A program made the translations under genes and the position numbers. From Chromatiales bacterium (GTDB lineage: Bacteria; Pseudomonadota; Gammaproteobacteria; SZUA-152), in contig JALTPW010000117.1 in assembly GCA_026999335.1 (NCBI GenBank), positions 1 through 14,099 of the forward strand: 14,099 nucleotides of DNA, read 5' to 3'. The notes under the pieces are model-generated. The model saw only the letters and a list, made by a program, of their open reading frames with translations, had not been told where the DNA came from and ran no database searches. Shown in pieces: positions 1-5,819 of the stretch (its first letter is position 1; each line of letters begins with the position of its first letter).

Positions 1-243
1 GAACAGCCGTTCACGGAAGCGGATGTAATTTTCCCTATTGTCGGTGAACCGGTTCTTGTCATCCGCGGCCTGATTGTGGTGCGCGACGGTGCAAGAAAAC
101 AGTGCGGGTAAAGTAAAGGTGAGGTGGCCACCGTTTAGTTGCAGGCCCTCGCCGAACTGTCGGATCAGCGCCTGCATCCCGGCATCGCCGGCGGCCACAC
201 CAGGGAGGATTTCCTCCAGCATTAGGCGGTAGATTTTTTCCAT
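1..243 (-). CDS. Hypothetical protein, N-terminal 81 residues (3' end outside window)
   Basis: An open frame on the minus strand starts with ATG at 243-241 and runs off the left edge without a stop, giving 81 codons. The visible protein starts MEKIYRLMLEEILPG, has no obvious signal peptide or membrane segment, and is rich in charged residues towards its visible end (RFTDNRENYIRFRERLF). I do not recognise a family. The upstream stretch carries only a weak ribosome-binding site. It is divergent from modA, with 71 bp between the two starts, so the two genes must share a very short promoter region. Support is the sustained open frame and protein-like composition. The overlapping plus-strand and other-frame readings look like shadows. 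The start is uncertain. Confidence 0.55.
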   Translation of the reverse strand, partial: MEKIYRLMLEEILPGVAAGDAGMQALIRQFGEGLQLNGGHLTFTLPALFSCTVAHHNQAADDKNRFTDNRENYIRFRERLF

Positions 244-314
244 GGGTGAATCTTAGCAAACCCGGCCGTGGACGTGTTTTGTTCGCCGGGGGTGAGTTGC
301 GGTAGGCTTGCACC

Positions 315-1100
315 ATGTCTTTTCCTTGCCGAGTGTTTTCCTGCATCCGCCTCTGGCTGTTGTCCGTCCTGTTGTTATTGCCAACGGTGGGAAACGCCCT
401 GGCGGGTGATGTGTCGGGTAGAGAGGCGCGTGTCGCCGTGGCCGCCAATTTCGTCCCCGCGCTGCGCGCGCTGGCCGAGACCTTCGAGGCCCGGCATGGC
501 GGGCGCATCGGTATCGTCGTCGGCTCCACTGGCAAACTGTATGCGCAGATCCACCACGGTGCCCCCTTCGATGCCCTGTTCGCTGCCGATGAGCGTCGCC
601 CGGCGCTGCTGGAGGCCGAGGGCCGTGCCCGCCCCGGCAGCCGTTTCAGTTATGCCATCGGCCGTCTGGCTTTGTGGAGTCCGCAGACCGGGCGGGTCGA
701 TAGTGCCGGCCGAGTACTGAGCGAAGGCCGCTTCCGCCACCTTGCCATCGCCAATCCCAAATTGGCCCCCTATGGCCGTGCAACACAACAGGTATTGGAG
801 GGACGGGGGCTGTGGCAGACCCTGCGAGCACGGCTGGTGCGTGGTGAAAACGTCGGTCAGGCCTTGCAGTTTGTGCGTAGCGGCAATGCCGAATTGGGTT
901 TCGTCGCCTTGTCACAGATCCAGCGTCCGGGGCAGGCTGTGGCGGGTTCCCACTGGGTGGTGCCGGAGGATTTATATGCGCCCATCGTGCAGCAGGCGGT
1001 GCTGCTGACGGGTAACCCACTGGCGGCGGATTTCCTGCGCTTTGTGCAGGGTACGGAAGGACGCGATATCATTCGGTCTTTCGGCTACCAGCTGCCCTGA
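315..1100 (+). CDS. modA: Molybdate ABC transporter, periplasmic substrate-binding protein ModA
   Basis: This is the soluble receptor that captures molybdate (and usually tungstate) in the periplasm and delivers it to ModBC. The 261-residue product starts with a signal peptide: a basic start, a hydrophobic core at about residues 12-24 and a likely cut after NALA (residue 30). ModA signatures follow in order: VAVAANF (about 40-46), GSTGKLYAQI (70-79, oxyanion-binding Ser/Thr region), GAPFDALFAADERRP (82-96), ANPKLAPYGRA (146-156), GENVGQALQFV (177-187) and GFVALSQI (195-202). Length is normal for the family. It is the first gene of modABC: modB starts 1 bp after its stop. I saw no ModE operator in the short upstream gap. 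Family assignment is secure. Molybdate versus tungstate preference cannot be read from the sequence. Confidence 0.95.
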   Translation: MSFPCRVFSCIRLWLLSVLLLLPTVGNALAGDVSGREARVAVAANFVPALRALAETFEARHGGRIGIVVGSTGKLYAQIHHGAPFDALFAADERRPALLEAEGRARPGSRFSYAIGRLALWSPQTGRVDSAGRVLSEGRFRHLAIANPKLAPYGRATQQVLEGRGLWQTLRARLVRGENVGQALQFVRSGNAELGFVALSQIQRPGQAVAGSHWVVPEDLYAPIVQQAVLLTGNPLAADFLRFVQGTEGRDIIRSFGYQLP

Positions 1101-1101
1101 T

Positions 1102-1761
1102 ATGCCTACCGATGCTGATATTGCCGCGCTGCTGATCACCCTCAAGCTGGCCGGTCTCACCACTCTGATTCTTTTGATTATCGGCACACCATTGGCCTGG
1201 TGGCTGGCACGCACCCATTGGCGCGGCAAGCCTGCTGTCGAGGCGTTGGTGGCCCTGCCGTTGGTACTGCCACCGACGGTGCTGGGTTTTTACCTGCTGG
1301 TGCTGCTGGGCGCCAATGGCCCACTGGGCGAGCACTCGCTGGCTTTCACCTTTACCGGGCTGGTGATCGGCTCGGTATTCTATTCGCTGCCCTTCGTGGT
1401 ACAGCCCTTGCAGGGCGCGTTTGCCGCCATCGACCGGGGCTATATGGAGGCTGCCGCCACCTTGCGAGCCTCACCGCGCGATACCTTTTTTTCCGTCGTC
1501 GTGCCGCTGGCGCGACCCGGTTTTTTGACCGCCACGGTGCTGGGTTTTGCGCACACCGTGGGTGAATTCGGTGTGGTGCTGATGATCGGCGGCAATATCC
1601 CCGGCAGCACCCAGGTGCTGTCCATCGCCATCTACGAGCATGTCGAGAATCTGGAATATGCACGGGCACACTGGATCTCCGGCGGCCTGCTGTTGCTGTC
1701 GTTCGCCCTGCTGTTGATGGTGTACGGGCTCAATCGCCGCTTCAAGGTGGTGGGGCCGTGA
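1102..1761 (+). CDS. modB: Molybdate ABC transporter, inner-membrane permease ModB
   Basis: This is the membrane channel subunit of the molybdate importer. With ATG at 1102 the product is 219 residues, close to the usual ModB length. An upstream in-frame start at 1042 would lie inside modA and adds a non-ModB extension, so I reject it. Hydrophobic segments alternate along the protein (about 8-35, 46-70, 82-105, 140-160 and 190-210). The cytoplasmic EAA loop that contacts the ATPase is visible as EAAATLRASPRDTFF (116-130) followed by VVPLARPG. HTVGEFGVVLMIGGNIPG is a typical ModB stretch. Its last four bases overlap the modC start (GTGA), which indicates translational coupling in one operon. 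Confidence 0.95.
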   Translation: MPTDADIAALLITLKLAGLTTLILLIIGTPLAWWLARTHWRGKPAVEALVALPLVLPPTVLGFYLLVLLGANGPLGEHSLAFTFTGLVIGSVFYSLPFVVQPLQGAFAAIDRGYMEAAATLRASPRDTFFSVVVPLARPGFLTATVLGFAHTVGEFGVVLMIGGNIPGSTQVLSIAIYEHVENLEYARAHWISGGLLLLSFALLLMVYGLNRRFKVVGP

Positions 1762-2834
1762 GCCTGGAGATAGGTCTGCGATTATCGCGCGGTGATTTTG
1801 CGTTGGCGGTGGAGGCCTGTCTGCCTGCACGCGGTGTGACGGCCATCTTTGGCCCCTCCGGTTGCGGTAAGACCACCCTGCTGCGCGCCATTGCCGGGTT
1901 GGAGCCGCAGGTGAGCGGACGGCTCAGGCTGGGCGATGAGACGTGGCAGGACAAGGCGTATTTTCTGCCGCCGCACCAGCGTCCGGTGGGTTATGTGTTT
2001 CAGCACGCGGTGTTGTTTCCGCATCTCTCCGTGCGCGGCAATCTGGACTTTGCGCGCCGTCGTTGCGGTGACGGGCCGGGGCCGGGATTCGATGAAGTGG
2101 TCGAGCTGGCGGGTATCGAGCACCTGCTGTCACGCGCCACGCCGAATCTCTCCGGGGGCGAGCGCCAGCGCGTGGCGTTGGCGCGGGCGTTGTTGACAGC
2201 GCCACGCCTGCTGCTGCTGGATGAACCACTGGCGGCGCTGGATCGGCAGGCCAAGGCCGAGCTTATGCCCTGTCTCGAACGCCTGCACGAAAACCTGTCG
2301 ATCCCGGTGTTGTATGTGTCTCACGCCATCGATGAAGTGGCGCGGCTGGCCGATCAACTGCTGCTGCTGGCCGACGGCCAGGTGGAGGCCAGTGGCCCAT
2401 TGATGGAGATGCTGACACGGCTGGATTTGACGCTGGCCGGCAGTGAAGAGGCGCTGGCGGTGATCGAGGCCACAGTGAGCGCCATTGACAGGGACTATCA
2501 CCTTACCCGTCTGGCCTTCGCCGGTGGTGGAGAGGGGCGTGAGCTGTGGTTGCCTGGCGATCATCTGCCGGTGGGTCGAAAAGTGCGTCTGGCGGTGCAT
2601 GCGCGTGATGTCAGCCTGACCCTGCGACCGCCAACACAGAGCAGCATTCTCAATATTATCCCGGTGTGCGTCGATGCCCTGTCGTCCAGCGGCCCGGCGC
2701 AGACCTTGGTGCGTCTGCGCGCAGGTGAGATACCGCTGCTGGCACGGGTGACGCGCAAGTCCGAAACGGCTCTGGATTTGCATGCTGGGCAGGCGTTGTT
2801 CGCTCAGGTAAAAAGCGTCTCGCTGGTGGAATGA
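1758..2834 (+). CDS. modC: Molybdate ABC transporter, ATP-binding protein ModC with Mop domain
   Basis: This is the ATPase that powers molybdate import, peripheral on the cytoplasmic face. The 358-residue protein starts at a GTG overlapping the modB stop. The nucleotide-binding domain shows Walker A GPSGCGKTT (32-40), Q-loop Gln82 in VFQHAVLFPH, ABC signature LSGGERQ (131-137), Walker B LLLLDEP (151-157) and switch His189 in VSHAIDEVA. The C-terminal part (about 230-358) fits the Mop/TOBE regulatory domain that binds molybdate: SSILNIIPVCVDAL (295-308) and the closing ALFAQVKSVSLVE are typical. No terminator hairpin follows. The stop is followed by a T run and then a noncoding repeat. Complete, no missing catalytic residue. 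Confidence 0.96.
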   Translation: MSLEIGLRLSRGDFALAVEACLPARGVTAIFGPSGCGKTTLLRAIAGLEPQVSGRLRLGDETWQDKAYFLPPHQRPVGYVFQHAVLFPHLSVRGNLDFARRRCGDGPGPGFDEVVELAGIEHLLSRATPNLSGGERQRVALARALLTAPRLLLLDEPLAALDRQAKAELMPCLERLHENLSIPVLYVSHAIDEVARLADQLLLLADGQVEASGPLMEMLTRLDLTLAGSEEALAVIEATVSAIDRDYHLTRLAFAGGGEGRELWLPGDHLPVGRKVRLAVHARDVSLTLRPPTQSSILNIIPVCVDALSSSGPAQTLVRLRAGEIPLLARVTRKSETALDLHAGQALFAQVKSVSLVE

Positions 2835-2841
2835 TTTTTTT

Positions 2842-2984
2842 GCTACAGAGGTGCAGGGGACACAGCGTTTTTTTACCGCAAAAGACACGAATGCAATGCC
2901 AAAATAGTTTCTTTTTCAGTCTTTGTGTTCCTTTGCGCAACTTGGCGGTTATTTTTTTCTCTGTGAACTCCGTGCCTCTGCGGC
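2842..2984. repeat. Noncoding intergenic repeat with imperfect inverted ends
   Basis: The gap between modC and the next gene is filled by a low-complexity-looking element. The 20-bp ends at 2846-2865 and 2961-2980 match as inverted repeats at 14 of 20 positions, with perfect hexamers at the outer ends (CAGAGG / CCTCTG) and perfect CACAG / CTGTG at the inner ends. Its reading resembles a family of intergenic elements that I know from many bacterial genomes, with phrases such as cgcagaggcacggag and gcaaaggaacacaaag. That match is from memory and not from a search. It probably is a nonautonomous dispersed element. An open minus-strand frame across it is a shadow. Confidence 0.55.
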
Positions 2985-3021
2985 AAACGTTTTTTGATTT
3001 TTGAACAGGAACAACGAACTG

Positions 3022-3387
3022 ATGCCCGTACAGATTTTCAAATTGCGTCATGTGCCCGACGACGAGGCCGACGACGTGCGTGCCCTGTTGACGGAACACG
3101 CGCTGGAGTTTTATGAAACCCCGGCGGGCAATTGGGGCATTTCGGCGCCGGGCATCTGGCTGAAAGACGAGTCCCGCTTTGCCGAGGCGCGGGCGTTGAT
3201 TGATGAATATCAAGTCGTCCGGCAGCAGCGGGTGCGGCAGGAATATGAACAGCTACGGCAGCAGGGCAGGCAACGCTCGGTGGTGGATCTGATTCGCAGT
3301 AATCCACTGCGATTTATCCTCTATTTGGCCGGAATTGTGGTACTGGTCTACATATCCACCAAACCATTCTTGCATTTTGGACGGTAG
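3022..3387 (+). CDS. DUF6164-like small protein with a C-terminal membrane anchor
   Basis: The product is 121 residues from ATG 3022, preceded by AGGA at 3007-3010. A TTG seven codons earlier (3001) is possible but less likely. The N-terminal 75 residues form a compact acidic domain (IFKLRHVPDDEADDVRALL, then FYETPAGNWGISAPGIWLKDE) that I associate with DUF6164 and, more loosely, with DUF2007-type domains. Residues about 70-90 form a charged, Gln/Arg-rich helix. One transmembrane segment follows (FILYLAGIVVLVYIS, about 99-113), leaving a short tail. That predicts a cytoplasmic domain tethered to the inner membrane. The function is unknown. It stands alone between the repeat upstream and a long gap downstream. 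Confidence 0.72.
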   Translation: MPVQIFKLRHVPDDEADDVRALLTEHALEFYETPAGNWGISAPGIWLKDESRFAEARALIDEYQVVRQQRVRQEYEQLRQQGRQRSVVDLIRSNPLRFILYLAGIVVLVYISTKPFLHFGR

Positions 3388-3438
3388 GTATGATTACTTT
3401 TACGCTGTTATTTTAATCAAGGCATTGGACATGCGTGG

Positions 3439-3490
3439 TCGTGCGCACGGCGCACACTACCCCTGCTTGTAGCGTGCGCTGTGCGCACGA
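3439..3490. repeat. REP-like long hairpin
   Basis: Arms at 3439-3455 and 3474-3490 are complementary over 17 bp, with one G-T position, and the stem continues after one mismatch with CTAC/GTAG (3457-3460, 3469-3472) around an 8-base loop. The sequence (tgcgcacggcgcac type) resembles short palindromic repeats common between bacterial genes. No T run follows, so it is not a classical terminator, though it could stabilise the 3' end of the preceding transcript. Confidence 0.6.
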
Positions 3491-3537
3491 TGTTTTGCGT
3501 TTTAATCGCTGAAGGATCAATTCCCCACCACTCGCCT

Positions 3538-3577
3538 ACCAAAAGTAGGTTCTTTAAGAAAAGCGCCTACTTTTGGT
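3538..3577. repeat. Perfect 12-bp inverted repeat, 16-base spacer
   Basis: ACCAAAAGTAGG at 3538-3549 is exactly complementary to CCTACTTTTGGT at 3566-3577. The spacer contains the palindrome TTCTTTAAGAA (3550-3560 approximately). The left arm plus preceding bases can also fold on itself as CCTAC-caaaa-GTAGG. There is no T run after it. It could be an operator, an RNA switch in the leader of the downstream oxidase, or a remnant of a small mobile repeat. The sequence does not decide between these. Confidence 0.5.
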
Positions 3578-3649
3578 GCCGCGTACCAGCGTTGAACAAT
3601 GCGTAGCGGGTGAATTTCTCTCAATATTTCGCCCCTTGGGTGGGAGGGA

Positions 3650-3748
3650 GTGTTGACTCAGCAAGTTAAATACAACGAAGTAGAATTACTCTATGAACTG
3701 GGTATGATCCCCACAGAATTCTGGTATAGTCCGTGTGGTTGTTTCTGA
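3650..3748 (+). CDS. Candidate leader peptide upstream of the multicopper oxidase (speculative)
   Basis: A short frame with GTG at 3650 or TTG at 3653 ends at TGA 3746-3748 and would encode 31-32 residues. A purine-rich GGGAGG (3642-3647) lies 5 bases before the TTG. The product reads as protein-like, including ELLYELGMIPTEFW, and ends Ser-Pro-Cys-Gly-Cys-Phe. It lies 68 bp upstream of the oxidase. Bases inside it can pair with the oxidase start region: CCCACAGAA (3710-3718) with TTCTGGG (3798-3804, touching the oxidase Shine-Dalgarno), or alternatively ATTCTG (3718-3723) with CAGAAT (3813-3818, covering the start codon). Small Cys-containing upstream ORFs that sense copper are known, for example CutF before the oxidase gene cutO in Rhodobacter capsulatus. 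No homology is claimed. A candidate promoter element inside the frame argues against this reading. Confidence 0.3.
   Translation: MLTQQVKYNEVELLYELGMIPTEFWYSPCGCF
3722..3730 (+). promoter_or_regulatory. Candidate extended -10 promoter element for the multicopper oxidase
   Basis: TGGTATAGT matches the extended -10 pattern TGnTATAAT with one mismatch. No good -35 hexamer lies 16-18 bp upstream. If used, transcription would start near 3737 with an 80-base leader and would skip most of the candidate leader peptide at 3650-3748, so the two predictions compete. Confidence 0.3.
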
Positions 3749-3816
3749 CATCTTATGGTTAGAGATGCAGCGCAGACTAGATAAGAATACTAACAGCTTC
3801 TGGGAGGTACTACAGA

Positions 3817-5454
3817 ATGGCGGAGAATCCAGGAAAAAATATTTTTGGTTATGCGATGATTATTTTTTTGCTAATCGCATTGACGGGTTGTTTACACGAA
3901 GATGACAGCGAAGAGGTCTTCGGCCTGCAAGTGGCGGAAGATATTAATCCGGATCCGGATATCGTCGAGATCAATCTCGAGGCGCGTGAAGACTACGTCG
4001 AAATGGTCCCGGGTGTGCCTTCCAAAGTCTACACCTACAACGGCAGCGTACCGGGACCACTGATCCGCGGTAACGTGGGCGACACGCTGATCGTGCATTT
4101 CACCAACAATCTGCCCGAACCCACCACCATTCACTGGCATGGCCTGCGCCTGCCAGCGGACATGGATGGTTCATCGGTGGCGCAAAACCCCATCCAGCCC
4201 GGGGACTCTTTTACCTATGAATTTGAGCTGACAGAGGCTTCGTTGTTCTGGTATCACCCGCATGTGCGTTCCAACGAGCAGGTGGAGAAAGGCCTGGCGG
4301 GCGCATTGCTGGTGAAAGAGAGGGATCTCGCTAAAAGCATCCGCACGGCAAAGCAAAAAATATTGGTCTTTGACGATGTATTGCTCGATAAAAACGGCCA
4401 GGTGGAAGCGGCCTTTACCGGCAGCATGGAAGAAGTTCTGTTGAAAAAGATCAATGGCCGTGATGGCAATACGTTGCTGGTTAATGGCCGTGAGATGCCC
4501 ACCATGTACGTCAAGCCGGGGCAGCCCGTCCGCTGGCGGATGGTCAATATTGCCAACAACCGCTTTATGCGCGTTGTCATACCGGGCCACAAACTGACCC
4601 GCATCGGTGGTGATGGTGGATTGCTGGAGGCCCCCATCGAGGAGATGGATGACGTATTCCTGGTCTCCGGTCAGCGTGCCGACGTCATGTTTGTTCCCAA
4701 GGGCAAGCCCGGCTCCGAGCTGATCGTCTACTGGAAGGATACCGCCCGTGGTCGTCATACCATCGATATTATGGATAACGGCATGGTGATGATGGGTGAC
4801 GATGAAATGGACGGAAAATATCCGGACATCCCGCTCATGCGCTTGGTGTTTGAGAAAAACCGCAAGCCCGCCAGGGAGCTTGACCTGCCCGGGGATCTGC
4901 GCACCATCGAGCCCATCGATATCACCGGTGCCGCTGAGACGACACTCAAATTTGGCCACAGCATGCCCATGGCCAATGGCATGGTTAAGTTCCTCATCAA
5001 TGGCAAGACCTTCGGTGAAGTCACCAGCGCCGACGCGCCAGACGCACAGGTGGGCGAGACCCAGGTGTGGAATTTGGTCAACATGACCGCTGGTGACCAC
5101 CCCTTCCACCTGCATGGCTTTTTCTTCCAGGTGTTAGAAACGGTTTACAAGGATGAAAACGGTAATGTGCTGGAAGTGGTGCCTGCACCGCCGCTGGAGA
5201 ATGTCGACATGGTCAACCTGCCCGCCCGTCGGGGTCCGTCAGGTGCGACGTCGATGGTAAAGATTGCCATCACGTTTGATCCCGCCGAGGGCCTCACGGG
5301 CGCGGACATCGAGGCGCATGGTGGCGTGGCGGTGATTGAGGATGCCGATCTTGGCACGGGCCAGCGGGGGCGCTCCGGCGGCTGGCAGTTCCACTGTCAC
5401 ATTCTTGAACATGCGGATGGCGGCATGATGTCCTATGTGGAGGTTTTTCAATAA
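3817..5454 (+). CDS. Multicopper oxidase, three cupredoxin domains, predicted lipoprotein
   Basis: The product should couple one-electron oxidation of a substrate (Cu(I), another metal or a phenol) to reduction of O2 to water. The 545-residue protein starts at ATG 3817 with GGGAGG nine bases upstream. Residues 1-25 form a lipoprotein signal ending in lipobox LTGC (Cys25). Leu at +2 suggests outer-membrane sorting. All four copper-binding motifs are intact: HWH (106-108), HPH in FWYHPH (147-149), HPFHLH (428-433) and HCHILEH (526-532), with Met537 as type 1 axial ligand at Cys527+10. Two features stand out: a Met/Asp-rich loop at 319-332 (MDNGMVMMGDDEMD) and an apparent insertion at about 490-520 before the last motif. 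No copper exporter or copZ gene lies nearby. The CueO/CopA/CotA subgroup cannot be fixed from motifs alone. Confidence 0.92.
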   Translation: MAENPGKNIFGYAMIIFLLIALTGCLHEDDSEEVFGLQVAEDINPDPDIVEINLEAREDYVEMVPGVPSKVYTYNGSVPGPLIRGNVGDTLIVHFTNNLPEPTTIHWHGLRLPADMDGSSVAQNPIQPGDSFTYEFELTEASLFWYHPHVRSNEQVEKGLAGALLVKERDLAKSIRTAKQKILVFDDVLLDKNGQVEAAFTGSMEEVLLKKINGRDGNTLLVNGREMPTMYVKPGQPVRWRMVNIANNRFMRVVIPGHKLTRIGGDGGLLEAPIEEMDDVFLVSGQRADVMFVPKGKPGSELIVYWKDTARGRHTIDIMDNGMVMMGDDEMDGKYPDIPLMRLVFEKNRKPARELDLPGDLRTIEPIDITGAAETTLKFGHSMPMANGMVKFLINGKTFGEVTSADAPDAQVGETQVWNLVNMTAGDHPFHLHGFFFQVLETVYKDENGNVLEVVPAPPLENVDMVNLPARRGPSGATSMVKIAITFDPAEGLTGADIEAHGGVAVIEDADLGTGQRGRSGGWQFHCHILEHADGGMMSYVEVFQ

Positions 5455-5481
5455 AAATCGCTGCATAGCCATACTGACTGG

Positions 5482-5510
5482 AACCCCCGGCGGCGCCGGG
5501 GGTTTTTTTT
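5482..5510 (+). terminator. Rho-independent terminator of the multicopper oxidase gene
   Basis: AACCCCCGGC (5482-5491) and GCCGGGGGTT (5495-5504) form a perfect 10-bp GC-rich stem with a 3-base loop, followed by eight T (5503-5510). It starts 27 bp after the oxidase stop. Confidence 0.92.
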
Positions 5511-5539
5511 GCTCTGCTGAATACGGGAAGTTGAAAACA

Positions 5540-5633
5540 CCGTCATTCCGGGCGGAACGCAGTGAAGACTCGGAATCCCGGGGGGGCTTGAAATTCCGTA
5601 CATGCTGGATTCCTGTCTGCACGGGAATGACGG
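5540..5633. repeat. 94-bp noncoding repeat with 10-bp perfect terminal inverted repeats
   Basis: CCGTCATTCC (5540-5549) and GGAATGACGG (5624-5633) are exact inverted ends. The interior contains further GGAATCC / GGATTCC half-sites. The sequence style (gtcattccggg, ggaatcc, gggaatgacgg) is familiar from dispersed intergenic repeats in many proteobacterial genomes. It lies just past the oxidase terminator and is probably a small nonautonomous element. Short ORFs across it are not genes. Confidence 0.65.
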
Positions 5634-5726
5634 CATTCCAGGTTTTTCAGGCTTGAATCAGTGCTATTTCAGTCTGTCTGGTTTTGGTGTGGCGCATGCC
5701 TGCAACCGGTGGTGGAAGAAACAGCG

Positions 5727-5790
5727 AGTAGCCCGGATGAAATGGAATCCGGGATGTGGAGTGTGACAGATTCCGGATTATGCGACGCGG
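5727..5790. repeat. Second noncoding repeat (tagcccggat / aatccggg type)
   Basis: CCCGGAT (5732-5738) pairs with ATCCGGG (5747-5753), and a further TTCCGGATTA follows near 5771-5780. The GTAGCCCGGATG...GGAATCCGGG pattern is another common dispersed intergenic motif, recognised from memory. It lies just past the 3' end of the cytochrome gene. With the preceding repeat it accounts for most of the 365 bp between the two convergent genes. Confidence 0.5.
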
Positions 5791-5819
5791 CAGCCCCCGG
5801 CAATCAGTTGCAAATATGT

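Noticed and set aside
1042..1101. Upstream in-frame start for modB
   Set aside because: It lies inside modA and adds a non-conserved extension. ATG 1102 gives the normal ModB start and length.
2656..3213. 185-codon minus-strand frame
   Set aside because: It overlaps modC, the intergenic repeat and the DUF6164-like gene. Its composition is that of repeat DNA read through.
3653..3686. TTGACT (3653-3658) with TAGAAT (3681-3686) as a promoter
   Set aside because: The spacing is 22 bp, too long for a normal sigma-70 promoter.
4171..5115. 314-codon minus-strand frame
   Set aside because: It is antisense to the multicopper oxidase and has no recognisable domain. It is a shadow of GC-rich coding sequence.
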